From Thelonectria olida (taxonomy: Eukaryota; Ascomycota; Sordariomycetes; Hypocreales; Nectriaceae): a DNA stretch of 64,000 nucleotides. The notes below the pieces were generated by a model. The model was not told the origin of the DNA. It saw nothing but the letters and a program-made list of their open reading frames with translations, and ran no database searches. A program made the position numbers and the translations under genes. Shown here piece after piece: positions 1 to 10,027 of this stretch. Where the stretch lies: assembly GCA_020736575.1 (NCBI GenBank), contig JAGPYM010000011.1, positions 62,001 to 126,000 of the forward strand, given 5' to 3'. Numbering within the stretch: position 1 is the first letter of the stretch; every line of letters starts with the position of its first letter.

Positions 1-586
1 TTACTGACCGAAATGATCACTCTTACGCAGCAACATTTAACCTCACGAAACATGTTCGAAAAATTCTCTTGCCCCTAACCCACGCGTCCCCCGAGGAGGA
101 CATAGACCGCTGGTCTGAGTCAGGGGCCTTCTAAGGACGAATAACTTTTTCTACCAACGTTCCGTTAAGAACCCATTCTGAGATGAATCGGGCCCTTGCT
201 GCCACAAGGACAGCACCGCTGGGGAGTATTGAGCTGGCTGGCCGAGATGGTTGCCAAAGCTCTTGCATATCAAAGCAAAGAAAAGAAAAAAAAAAGAGGG
301 AAAAGGCCACATCATGAATCCATAAGCCACAATGACACCGCAGCAGACCAGAACAAATAATCGTCATTTTGTCACCTAGTTATGTTAACAATGTGGTTAG
401 TTCCCCGGGAGTGAATGGTCCGGGTCTCCTCGCCCGTGAATCCGACCTTTCCTCCACCAGACGCCTCGCTAAATGTGAAGAATAAAATAGATAACAGCCG
501 TAAAAATCGTCATCAAGTAAAGCAACCTACGAAAGCAGAGTTTCCAAAGCATAGAGGCAATGGCCAACAACTCGGTTTGTCCTCGC
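1..586. other. 3' flank of the PRPP synthetase gene, no gene seen
   Basis: No convincing coding region is visible on either strand. The open frames here are short and lack recognisable motifs. The stretch should hold the 3' UTR of the minus-strand PRPP synthetase gene, whose stop is at 587. A single ACGCGT hexamer lies at 82-87. Whatever gene lies to the left is outside the window. Confidence 0.5.
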
Positions 587-2275
587 TTATTCATAATGCT
601 GGAACAACGGAGAAATGGACTCGCCATAGTGGTTCCGTCGGATCGCCTCTGCCAACAAGAATGAAAGATCGAGAATAACGAGCTTGGTGATGGTGCGTGC
701 CCTTTCCTTGTCAATGGGGAAGCTATTTGTGACGACAATGGTGTGGATGCACTCGCATGCTTGCAACTGCTCGAGACTGTCTCCACCGAAGACGCCGTGG
801 GTAGCCATGACATACACCTTCTTCGCGCCACCCTTCTTGACTACCGTCTCGGCGGCGGCAATCCAGGATCCAGCCTTGTCAATCATGTCATCAACAATGA
901 AGACAGTGCGGTTCTTGACATCGCCAACCAAAGTAATCATATGTTCGGCCTTGGGATCCTCGAACGCATTGTCTTCTTCGTCAGACGTGTCGGCAGCATC
1001 ACCCGATCCTCCCAAAGACTGTGGCTCTGGGGAGAAGAACGAAGACGCATGGGACATGGTCATCGGGTCTTCTTCGGTCACGCTGGCATCAGCAGCTGAC
1101 TGCGTTGGCGAAGGAAAGTCATCGTCGACGATGCGACCATGAACCAGTCGGCCGGTGGTAACTTCCTGAGCCTTGTGGTCATCAAAATCAGCCTCACCGT
1201 TGACAGAAGGCTCGGGTGACTTTGCCGGGGGAGTGATATTGGGATCCTCTGCAGACTCGGAGAGGCTGAGGTTGGAGGTGCGAGCCGAGTTAACGTTCGC
1301 ACGCTTGGGCGAGCCTTGAGTATCAGTCACAATGCGAGAAGGTCTGGTTGGTGTTGGAGTGCTCGCGGAACCAGTAGGGGCTTCGTACTCCGCAGGGATC
1401 CTTCTTGGAATCGGCCGGTTGGACTCCAACGCTGGTTGGCGCTCGGCATTATCGAAATGGCTCATGATCATGCTTGCTGTCATATTTGTGCCACGCCTGC
1501 GATCAGTGGTGACGATGCCGAAGTTGAGCTTCAGAGCGTCAGCTAGGGAGGTGACACGCTTTGTACCACCAGCATTCTTGGACACAACCACGGCATCTCG
1601 CCAATTTGGAACGTTGCGACGAATCCACCTCGCGAGGATCGGCTCAGCATGAAGGTTGTCGACGGGGCACTTGAAGAAGCCTTGCATCTGGGAAGCGTGG
1701 AGGTCGACGGTAATAACGTGCTTAACGCCAGCGACGCCCATCAAGTTCGCCAGCATGCGAGCGGTAATTGCGCCGCGGTGTGACTTCTTCTTGGACTGAC
1801 GACTGTAGGGGAAGTACGGGAGGACAGCTGGGGAGGAACCAGTTAGTTCATCAATTCATATTCAAGTCAGAGGAAAGCGCGAAACGGAGGGCACAAACCA
1901 GTAATTTTGTTAGCAGAACCACCCTTGCATGCCGAGATCATGATGAGAAGCTCCATGATGGAGTCGTTGATGCGGGGGCTGCCGGACTGAACGACAAACA
2001 CATCCTTTTCTCGCACGCTGGTCAAGATTCTGACGCTCGTCTCGCCCTTGAGATGAGGTTAGCCTGTCCTTGACATTGGGCTTTGCAGCTTGCTGGCAGA
2101 AGGCGCATCAAGGGCAAAGCGAAGCACACCAAAGCTGAGATGGTGGCGAAAGCAGGAAGCTCACATTAGAAAATTGAGTTAGCTCCGCTTTGGCAGGATT
2201 CATGCCCAGATTCTCACAGATGGTGCCTGTGAGAGCTGGGCATGAATTGCCGGCAAAGATGAGAGTGTTGCGCAT
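587..2275 (-). CDS. Ribose-phosphate pyrophosphokinase, long fungal form with insertion (Prs5-like)
   Basis: This enzyme makes PRPP from ribose 5-phosphate and ATP for nucleotide, histidine and tryptophan synthesis. Three exons give 499 residues: 2275-2165, 2046-1899 and 1827-587. The two introns (118 and 71 bp) have GT..AG ends and restore the family sequence FSN/GETSVRI and KIT/AVLPYFPYSRQ. Seen motifs are the N-terminal RNTLIFAGNSCPALT, the PYSRQSKKKSHRGAI segment, the VTVDLH-type metal/ATP site (ITVDLHASQMQGFF), VSKNAGGTKRV, and the C-terminal PRPP loop as FIVDDMIDKAGS. The human enzyme has about 318 residues. The extra length is a Ser/Pro/acidic insertion of about 180 residues (roughly 200-378) after TTDRRRG. 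Yeast Prs1 and Prs5 also carry non-homologous insertions, and the TTDRRR region looks closer to Prs5. It may act as a regulatory subunit in a hetero-oligomer rather than alone. Confidence 0.93.
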
Positions 2276-3140
2276 CTTTACCGACCCATGAACTGGAGAA
2301 GAGGAATGGTGAAGAGCGAGGAAGAGCGAGAAGGAAAGAGAGGATGAGGGAGGATGAAGTAAGTGAGAGGAAGGAGATGAAAGAAAAAAAAGCTGCATGC
2401 TCAGGTGCCGGAAGCTATTTTTTTCCTTCCTTCCCTCTTCTGTAAATGGCTTCGGTAAGGGGCGGGTACAAGGGGCTGTGCGGCATTCTGCCACCTCGCA
2501 CGGTGCTTTCCGTCCCTTTGCTTTTTCTTAGCGGGCGCAAACGGTCTGGGCGGCCACTGGGGTTGATCAACTTGACCCGGATCGTAACCGGAGGAGTGAT
2601 GAAGGCCCTGTCGCACCGAAAACTTTGACGAGGCACTGGAAATGCACAACGGCCGAGTTACACCGGGGCTTATCAAAGGGCGCCGGCCAAGTCACCCGCT
2701 AAAGCGTGCACAGTGCTCAGAACTGTGTCGTCGGGCCAGAGTGTGTCACAGCGGGGTTCTTCTGCAAGCGGGGCAAATCGGATCGGAAGTGAAGAAGCTG
2801 CGTCACAGCCAAACAAGCAGCAGCCTTGCGGATGGAAAGAGCAACCTGATGTTTGATGAGCACGTGGTGCATTTGTTTCCCATCAATGATTATGGGACCA
2901 TGTTTCTGGTTGACGATAGCCTCATATCACCATTGTAATCTGTATCTACATCAGTCGGCCCATAATCAAACCTCAAAGTACTACAACACACACATACGCA
3001 CAACCCATCGGCCATGACACCGAAATGCCAGCTTCCCACCAGAACCCCACACGGATTGCCAATTGATCAATCATTAATCATCCGGTAGTTTCAATATCCA
3101 TACATTTCCCATCATCATCATCCCTCTCCAGAAATACACC
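2276..3140. other. Divergent intergenic region between PRPP synthetase and XPG-like gene
   Basis: About 865 bp separate two divergent start codons, so this should contain both promoters and 5' UTRs. The PRPP synthetase side is purine-rich with a poly-A run near 2383-2392. No RNA gene or repeat was recognised, and short ORFs here have no coding support. Confidence 0.5.
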
Positions 3141-4936
3141 ATGGGCATTCCCCATCTTATATCTACCCTGGAACCCTTTGCCATCCATGGTCTCCTCGAT
3201 GACCAGTCCATCGTCGTTGACGGTCCTGCTTTGGCCTACCATGTGCTCTACATATGTAACAGAAATGGCGTAGTGCTGCCATCCTACCAGCTCCTTGGGG
3301 ACACGGTTGTTGCATGGCTTGACGAGCTTGTCCGTCGCCGTGTCAGAGTGTGAGTTGAAGGCCTCAATGTGATTGCGGGAGCCAATCTCGATGGCTGACC
3401 AAATATCCCTGCAGTGAGGCCATCTACTTTGACGGCCATCTTCCACTGGGCAAACGCCTTGTCCGCATGGAGAGGATGGCAAAGAGTTTTCACCAATTGA
3501 AGCTTGCCCACTCTGTAGATACCAAGGGACGACCCCGAGATTACCTCTGCTCTCCCATGCACAAACTCTTGACGTCTGACCTGTTTTCGACAAAGGCACC
3601 TCCGGGGAAACCATTTCTCCCACCAAGTTTCCACGTACCTGCAGTAATTGATGCCCTCAGACTGTCTCCCCGATACCGACCGCTGGTTCGTTTGGTGCCC
3701 GGCGAGGCCGATGCCTACTGCGCACGGCATCTCCTCAACTCAGGTGGCACAGTCCTTACCTCCGACTCGGATCTGCTCGCACATGATCTGGGATCGGGAC
3801 GCGTCGTCTTTCTTCGAGACATCTATATCGATGGAGACTCAAGGCTCGCCTGTACGACCTTCTCTCCTAGTCAAATATGCGAGAGACTTGGTCTCCCATC
3901 TTCCGATCAGATCTGTCGGCTGGCCTATGAGCGAAGACAAAACCCGAACTCATCGCTCCCACAAATTCTCCAAGAATGTTTCAAGCCAATTGGGCACGCC
4001 AGTCTTTACGAAGAGTTTTGCCAGGAGTATTTGCATCATGAAACTGCGCCTTTGCCAGCTTCCCAATCAGGAACCCCTCTCCGGATCGACTCACTAGACC
4101 CGAGGATATCGGAGCTGGTCCTTCAATTCGAGAACCCGAGCGACGCGAAGGATTTCTCACAGTACAAGATATTTCTTCCCATACTTATTGAAGATCCCTC
4201 CCGTGGAAGTGCTTGGGAGCAAACCACATCCGTTCGTCAGCTGGCTTATACCATCCTTCGGCACATGATTCCAGGCAACTCTTCCTCGGTCCAAGAGTAT
4301 CGACGGGTTAATAACACGGCCCAAAAGGGAAGAAAACTCGATCTCATGCATAAGGGGTTTACTCAAGAATTTTCGAAGGCTTTAGTCGACTTGATGGTCG
4401 GAGTTCAAAGCTCAGTTGATAACGACGTTGAACTATCATGGCTAGTCTTTTGCCTGATCGTCGACATTCGTCACTGCTGCGAGGAAGAAAAACAGTCCCA
4501 TTGCCTCAAAATGCTTCAGCGCGCTTCGAGGACACGAAGTTACAACAAGGTCTCCTGGGACGTGATACATTTTGTTGGGCAGCTACAGGCGGCTTATTAC
4601 TCGTTCCGGATCCTCCACCAGATCATTTCTCTCGTACCTACCACGGAAGTCAAGTCAAACCTCCATGATATGCTCGCCTCGGTGCCGCCATTGACCAAGT
4701 TTCCCGATATTGATCGCGTAATTGGGTTGCTTCTTAGAACGCAAGAGATACAAACTCTAGCAATTGTCAAGAAATTCGTCTCTTTGCCCGAGGAGGAGCT
4801 CCAGCAAGAGCCAAGGAGAACACGGTCAAAACAGCCCAAGGCCTCACGAGGTGGGCGACGAGCAGCCAAAGCATCAGCTCGCATCGATTCACAGACAGGG
4901 CGAAACCCCTTCGAATTCCTCGCCCAGTATGACTAA
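3141..4936 (+). CDS. XPG-N/Asteroid-type nuclease-fold protein
   Basis: The protein starts with an XPG N-terminal-like segment (MGIPHLISTLEPFAIHG, then SIVVDGPALAYHVLY) as in FEN1/XPG and Asteroid-family proteins. Two exons, 3141-3349 and 3415-4936, are joined across a 65-bp GT..AG intron and give 576 residues. The splice makes VRV/EAIYFDGHLPLGKRLVR, the typical second acidic strand of the fold. Further on, VRLVPGEADAYCARHL and VLTSDSDLLAHDLG match the XPG-I acidic pair and the following Asp cluster. The rest is helical without known motifs. The C terminus is basic (RRTRSKQPKASRGGRRAAKAS), which could bind nucleic acid or act as a nuclear signal. Catalytic activity is plausible but Asteroid members are poorly characterised, so I give no specific function. 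Confidence 0.82.
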
Positions 4937-5231
4937 AATAGGTGTATGGGCTGATGATGGCTATGATGGCTAGAATACGTAGCTCGATAGAGACACGAAC
5001 ATTGTATTATTGGGAACCTGGTGCTATGCCCATCGCGTGCTTGAAATGCTCCTCAATCCGTCATGAAGCCCCCAAATAGAACATCGCACGACTTGTACAA
5101 CATTGATACATGATCTGATAGTGAAAGACCACAGCCACTTTTCCTTTTCCACCTTGACGCTTCATACACTTGCTCGCCTAACCCCCAATGTGCGCCGCCG
5201 CGACCAATCGATAATTGCATCTTCACAGCCC

Positions 5232-8200
5232 TTACGCAGACACAGTGGCTTGTTTGCCTCTGACAGGCTCAATTCCATGAATATCATCCAGCAATCGTAA
5301 AAAGGGACCTGCAAGTTCCTCTTCGTCACTCACATCCCGCAGCAAGTCCTCCTGAAAACTGCCATTTCCTGCAGCCTTAATGATTCTCCATGCACGGCGG
5401 AACTCGTCTCGAATCGAAACTATGCCGTTGTGCGTAACGGTTCTCGCAACATTATGATCCACCTCAAAGGGATCCTCGATGGCGAAGAGATAGCGGTGTC
5501 GAATCTCTTTGACTTCGCCAGTTTTGCTTGCTGAAGGTGCCTGCTTTGCACTCTCTGCCGTGTTCGGAACAGGGAGACCTGCAGAGAGAGAAACCGTCTG
5601 CACTGGTGGAGGAGCAATGGCTCCACCTGAGCCTTGAGCCTCAAACACCGTCTTAGCTCCAGTCCACCCTTTGATCTGTTTGGTTAGCAGCCCACCAGGG
5701 CTTCTTAAGCTTAGGACGTCTCTGCCCCAATCGAATCCCTTAATCTGAGATAAGCTCATGTGTCCAATCTGGGCGTAGTATTCGAAGAAACCGCGGAGGA
5801 GATGGCCAAGCGACTCTGTATTGCGGTTAAGCTGATTCGCCTGAGCAAGCTCCAAAATCTCTTGTTCATTTCGCCAGAACTGCACATTGTAACCCCGGGA
5901 TGCTAGACGAGCTTCCATCGTATCTGGGGGCGAATAAGGAGGAGGCTGGGGAGCTAGCTGCTGAAGATTGGGGCATACGAAAGGTTGAGCGACGTTGACG
6001 AGGTAGTGCAGAACCATCAAGACGTAGCCGTAGCTGCTCAGAGTCCCACGATACCCCGAGTTGATTCCACGGATCTTGGCCCAGTGCTTGATGAATAGGA
6101 TCATCGGGCGGACCCGAGGATCAGTGTGAGAATAGCATCTGAGAAGAAGGGTATTCTGCAGCGCGAGATGAGCTGAGAAGTTGATATCACACTGTACACC
6201 CGCGCCAATCTTGGGGAACTCGAGACGATCGCGGTATCGGTCTTTTGGCTGATTAGGAGCCATCTTGTGAGGGTTTGGGATCGCGCGGATCTTCTTGACT
6301 AGAGCAGACGTTTCGTCATCGAGAGGAATCGAGAAAGCGCTTGCTTCATTCCCGACGTCTGACCTCTGCAAAGGCGAACGAAGAAGAGCAATGTACTTCT
6401 CAATATCCGTGACGTGGGCGTCGTCATACAAATCTTTCTCCAGAGCCCTCTCAAGTTCCCATGCGAGGTGTAGACTTTCGTGTCTTCGCGAGATGGCCTT
6501 CATCGGCAGTTTTTCGTCCCAGGAATCGACGCAATCCTGAACTGCGTTGCGGATATCCTCCTGGTATACCCCGGCAACGTATTGCTTAGTGATCGTTTCG
6601 TGCCAGGTCAAAGAAGGGTCGGCACTTTCAGGCTCTAGATTCTCGACGATGCCCCAGAAGCGGTTAAAGTATTGAGTGGGCGTTTCGTGCTGCCCTTGCT
6701 CAAGCGTAACGAACTGGACCGATGGTGATTTCCTGAGCCTTTCCAGAACCATCTGGAGTTGCTTTGTGTGGTAGACAGGGTCTAGGCCGAAGCCGTGAGT
6801 CTGCAAGTCTCGGAACATTCTGGTTGATTGTTCCATGAATGCTTGCTGATTCGTTCTGCGTTCGGTGACGCCTCTCTTCAACCAGAGTTGGATAACCTGC
6901 TCGCCCTCTGCCTGGGTGAAGACGCCCAGCAGGGTTCGTTTGTTGGGAAGGTTACTGGATGCTGCAGGTGAAAACCGAGACAGCCGCTCTCTGAGCTCTG
7001 GATCAGCAAGACCGGCGATGAAAGCTTCGCAAACACGATCTAAGAGATCCCAGTCCTGATCTGTGAAGTTACGCCAATTTGACATGGTAGCATCGTGTCC
7101 ACCGGCTCTGCGAAGGATTCGTTTGCCCAGGCCATAGTAAGAGGAGAGAGAGCTCTTGGGGCCTTGCTTGAAGTCGAAGCGTTGTGGTTCTCCAGGGCTC
7201 TCGGTGGCCACTGTGAACTCAGTGGTTGAAGGCGACCCATCCCCAGTTGATGCTGTATGGCCGTGTTCTCCGTCTTTTTCATGAGGTGTGCGGTTGTGCT
7301 CTTGATCATCTTCATGGGTTTCATGGTCCTCATCATCAAGTCCATTTTCCCATCTGAAACGCTCATCCAGGAGGTCCTGGTAAAGCTTCTTGGGTGGGTT
7401 CTGGCACAACTTGATGATTGGCACCCTAGTTCGGGTTAGGAGCCTTGCACCGAGACCCGTGTCTAGGAAAGCCTTTTCAAGAAGACGAGGAATACTGGAC
7501 CCGGCAGCTTCGGGCGATGTGAGAGACAAGGGGGAAAGAAGTCCAAGGTCCATATCTGATGCTTTGGTGGCGAAGCCAGAGGCTAGACTTCCAAAGCACT
7601 TGAGTTCAACAGAGAATGGGTCAAATGGACCTGACTGGTTGGTGTCATTTTCGTATCGCGTGATGGTCTCACGAACAATACCCTCGATACGACAGCGAAA
7701 AGCCTCCTTTTCCTTGATTTCGGAGAGCTCAATCTCTGAGTTTTGGACAACTTGAAGACTGAGTTGGTCGAGAAGAGTGGCTTGAGTAGCAATGTCTTCA
7801 GAGCTAAAGGCTTGTGGGCGCCGAGGGTTGTATAATTGACCGGCACCACCCCGTCTTTGATCGAAATGGGAGGCTTGAGAGTGCTGGGGAGAAAAGTTAG
7901 GGGGAGGGCCGTGATGAGATGGAGGCACCCATGAATTGGAGCCATACGAATAGTTTGAGCGGTTATCCTGGTGCATGTCTCTTGGGACAGAGTTTGCGTG
8001 CATATGGCGTTGATGAGGCTGAGATGGTCGGGAGTGATATGAGTTTGGACTCTGGTAGGAACGAACTGGCGGAGACTGCTGAGGGCGAGGGTCAATGGGG
8101 ATTGAGAATTGTGAGTTCATCTGGCGTCTCTGAGCTTGATTTGGACGTTTGTTGCGACCAGCCTTGGGCGGCTGTGGGGAAGCTTTCGGGGAAGCTTTTT

Positions 8201-8411
8201 CGTCGATGCAATTGCTTGAAGGAGCCTGACTAGAGGCTGGAGAAGACGAGAAACCAGGTGGCAAGGAGTGGCGACCAGCCGAAAGGGATCTTGGAGAAGA
8301 AGCTGAATCAGATGAAGAATTTGACAGAATGAGATTGCGAACATGGTTCTCGAGGCCTGTGGGCGCACTCCCAGAGGCAGCGGCCGGCTCATTTTGGCGG
8401 TTGGACAACAT
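5232..8411 (-). CDS. Cid1-family nucleotidyltransferase (non-canonical poly(A)/poly(U) polymerase) with large insertion
   Basis: One exon encodes 1059 residues. Residues 1-200 are a disordered Ser/Pro/Gln-rich leader with an RNKRPNQAQRR basic patch. The catalytic palm begins at about 271 with CFGSLASGFATKASDMDLGL, holding the first two catalytic Asp residues (286, 288). The third Asp is in GVQCDINF at 742, followed by the central domain (FIKHWAKIRGINSGYRGTLSSYGY) and a PAP/25A-associated segment (LLRGFFEYYAQI, then GFDWGRDVLSLR). Family members transfer AMP or UMP to RNA 3' ends and usually act in cytoplasmic or nuclear RNA turnover. In Cid1 the second and third Asp are separated by tens of residues; here about 450 intervene, including an acidic stretch and a helical block with no assigned function. 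The frame is open throughout, so this is not a missed intron. Confidence 0.88.
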   Translation of the reverse strand: MLSNRQNEPAAASGSAPTGLENHVRNLILSNSSSDSASSPRSLSAGRHSLPPGFSSSPASSQAPSSNCIDEKASPKASPQPPKAGRNKRPNQAQRRQMNSQFSIPIDPRPQQSPPVRSYQSPNSYHSRPSQPHQRHMHANSVPRDMHQDNRSNYSYGSNSWVPPSHHGPPPNFSPQHSQASHFDQRRGGAGQLYNPRRPQAFSSEDIATQATLLDQLSLQVVQNSEIELSEIKEKEAFRCRIEGIVRETITRYENDTNQSGPFDPFSVELKCFGSLASGFATKASDMDLGLLSPLSLTSPEAAGSSIPRLLEKAFLDTGLGARLLTRTRVPIIKLCQNPPKKLYQDLLDERFRWENGLDDEDHETHEDDQEHNRTPHEKDGEHGHTASTGDGSPSTTEFTVATESPGEPQRFDFKQGPKSSLSSYYGLGKRILRRAGGHDATMSNWRNFTDQDWDLLDRVCEAFIAGLADPELRERLSRFSPAASSNLPNKRTLLGVFTQAEGEQVIQLWLKRGVTERRTNQQAFMEQSTRMFRDLQTHGFGLDPVYHTKQLQMVLERLRKSPSVQFVTLEQGQHETPTQYFNRFWGIVENLEPESADPSLTWHETITKQYVAGVYQEDIRNAVQDCVDSWDEKLPMKAISRRHESLHLAWELERALEKDLYDDAHVTDIEKYIALLRSPLQRSDVGNEASAFSIPLDDETSALVKKIRAIPNPHKMAPNQPKDRYRDRLEFPKIGAGVQCDINFSAHLALQNTLLLRCYSHTDPRVRPMILFIKHWAKIRGINSGYRGTLSSYGYVLMVLHYLVNVAQPFVCPNLQQLAPQPPPYSPPDTMEARLASRGYNVQFWRNEQEILELAQANQLNRNTESLGHLLRGFFEYYAQIGHMSLSQIKGFDWGRDVLSLRSPGGLLTKQIKGWTGAKTVFEAQGSGGAIAPPPVQTVSLSAGLPVPNTAESAKQAPSASKTGEVKEIRHRYLFAIEDPFEVDHNVARTVTHNGIVSIRDEFRRAWRIIKAAGNGSFQEDLLRDVSDEEELAGPFLRLLDDIHGIEPVRGKQATVSA

Positions 8412-10027
8412 GACAGGCCAAGTATAGTGGTGGCCAGGTAAGGGAGTTAAGAATGGAATGCCAACAGTTGATCCTTTGGCGAGATCTGGCTAACAAGATT
8501 GGTTGCTGGACTGTGTTTGATTTGGTTTGGCGGATTAGGCGGAATGAATTGGATAATGAGCACGAAAAGAATGTCGTTGGCGGTTCCTCAAGATCTGCAG
8601 TGTCAAATGGGAGGTCCAGATGGCGAGTCGTAGCTCCAGAGAAGAAGACGACGTAGAAGGAATCGAGAACTCCTAGGGAAAAAAAGAGGTCGGGGAGGGG
8701 AAAATGAGGCTCTCTTAAGACAGCCCAGGGTTGATGTTTATGCTATCGTGATCTGTCCGAGGCTCCATACGAGGGGAAGAAACTGTGGTAGACTGAGACA
8801 AGTTGATCTCGTCGGGGGCGCATGGCCTCACTTGGCGCCAGGACACTATTGGTACAAGTGAGACAAGATTGCAGAGTCTATCGCCAACACACGAGGGAAG
8901 CAGCGGCAGGGAGCGATTTGGAAAAGAGAAGAGACTCGGGAACTCATTCAGAGGGGGCTGAATTTGAGCTGCGATGATAGTGATGAAGGCAGAGACGGCT
9001 GTTTGCAGCTTGTCCCGGCATCTCCACAATGATGAATGGAATCCATTTGGTTTTGCGAGCGATTGAGTGGATGTGTGGTTGCACAGTGCCGGTTGAAATG
9101 GCGCAAACGGTGTGACAGGGAGGAGCTACCCCGCAGTCTGGAGCTGAACAAGTCGGTTTGAGCGCTGATAGAGGAAGGAGTAACTGTGCGAATAGTATAT
9201 ATCTAACTGTGTCTCGTTGCACCACGTCCTCCAGGCGGACGCACCTGCCTCACTTAAGTATAGGTACCTAGGTAATCACGGATGCTGAAGTCAATGCAAC
9301 GACATCAATCCATAAAAATCAAATCCATTGCATGTTAATTCCACTGCGTGCAAGACTCTCACTGCAACGCCCTGACAAGTCTCTCGCTACCTTGTCCAAC
9401 TTTATCCGGGCAGATTTCCGAGCGCAACCTCGACGTTAATGCACGCACTGCAAGTCCGTATCCAAGTCAAGCTCCCCTTGCTTCTCCACTTTACGTTAGT
9501 CACTGCCTCCCTAGAGCCGCATGTATTCGGGAACCCGATAACGTCGGTTTGCCCGCGCAGTTTAGCCCAAAAGATTCAACTTGGCTTAGTGCCTGCTACT
9601 TCATCCCCCCTCCAGCACAAGCCACCAGCCATTTAGCGGGCCCGAGGGCTGAGCCACACCTGGAGGCTCCTGCGCTGTCGACCTTCCGAAGTACCTAGCC
9701 TACCTAGCAGCTTGCTTTCCTTGTGTTCGTCATTTCAACCGCGTAGCCAACAGCACGTCTCTTCTCTCCTCACATCTCCTCCCCAACACCGTCCCTCGCA
9801 ATAGCATTCCACTCGCTCTGCTCTGGTCTCTGAGCACGACATTACATTATCGCTACCCACTTGCATTCCACGACGTTTGCGACCGTCGAAACCGCCGTAC
9901 CCATCATACCGCGACTCGATCCCGTTTCTCCAGCTCAGCCAACATCCAGGCATCCCGTCGCTGCTTCTCCTTAGGCCTAGCCGCCTCTTTTCAACTCTCC
10001 TCGTTGCTCAACGGGGCCGCCATCGAT
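8412..10027. other. Long divergent promoter region, no gene seen
   Basis: About 1.6 kb lies between the start codons of the Cid1-like gene and TFIIF alpha. It is pyrimidine-rich toward TFIIF and contains only short ORFs without domains or codon bias. GGTACCTAGGTA-like sequence occurs near 9265. It presumably contains both promoters and long 5' UTRs, possibly with UTR introns that cannot be defined without transcript data. Confidence 0.5.

Noticed and set aside
10004..10027. Upstream start for TFIIF alpha
   Set aside because: The codon is TTG, not ATG; the first ATG in frame is at 10028.
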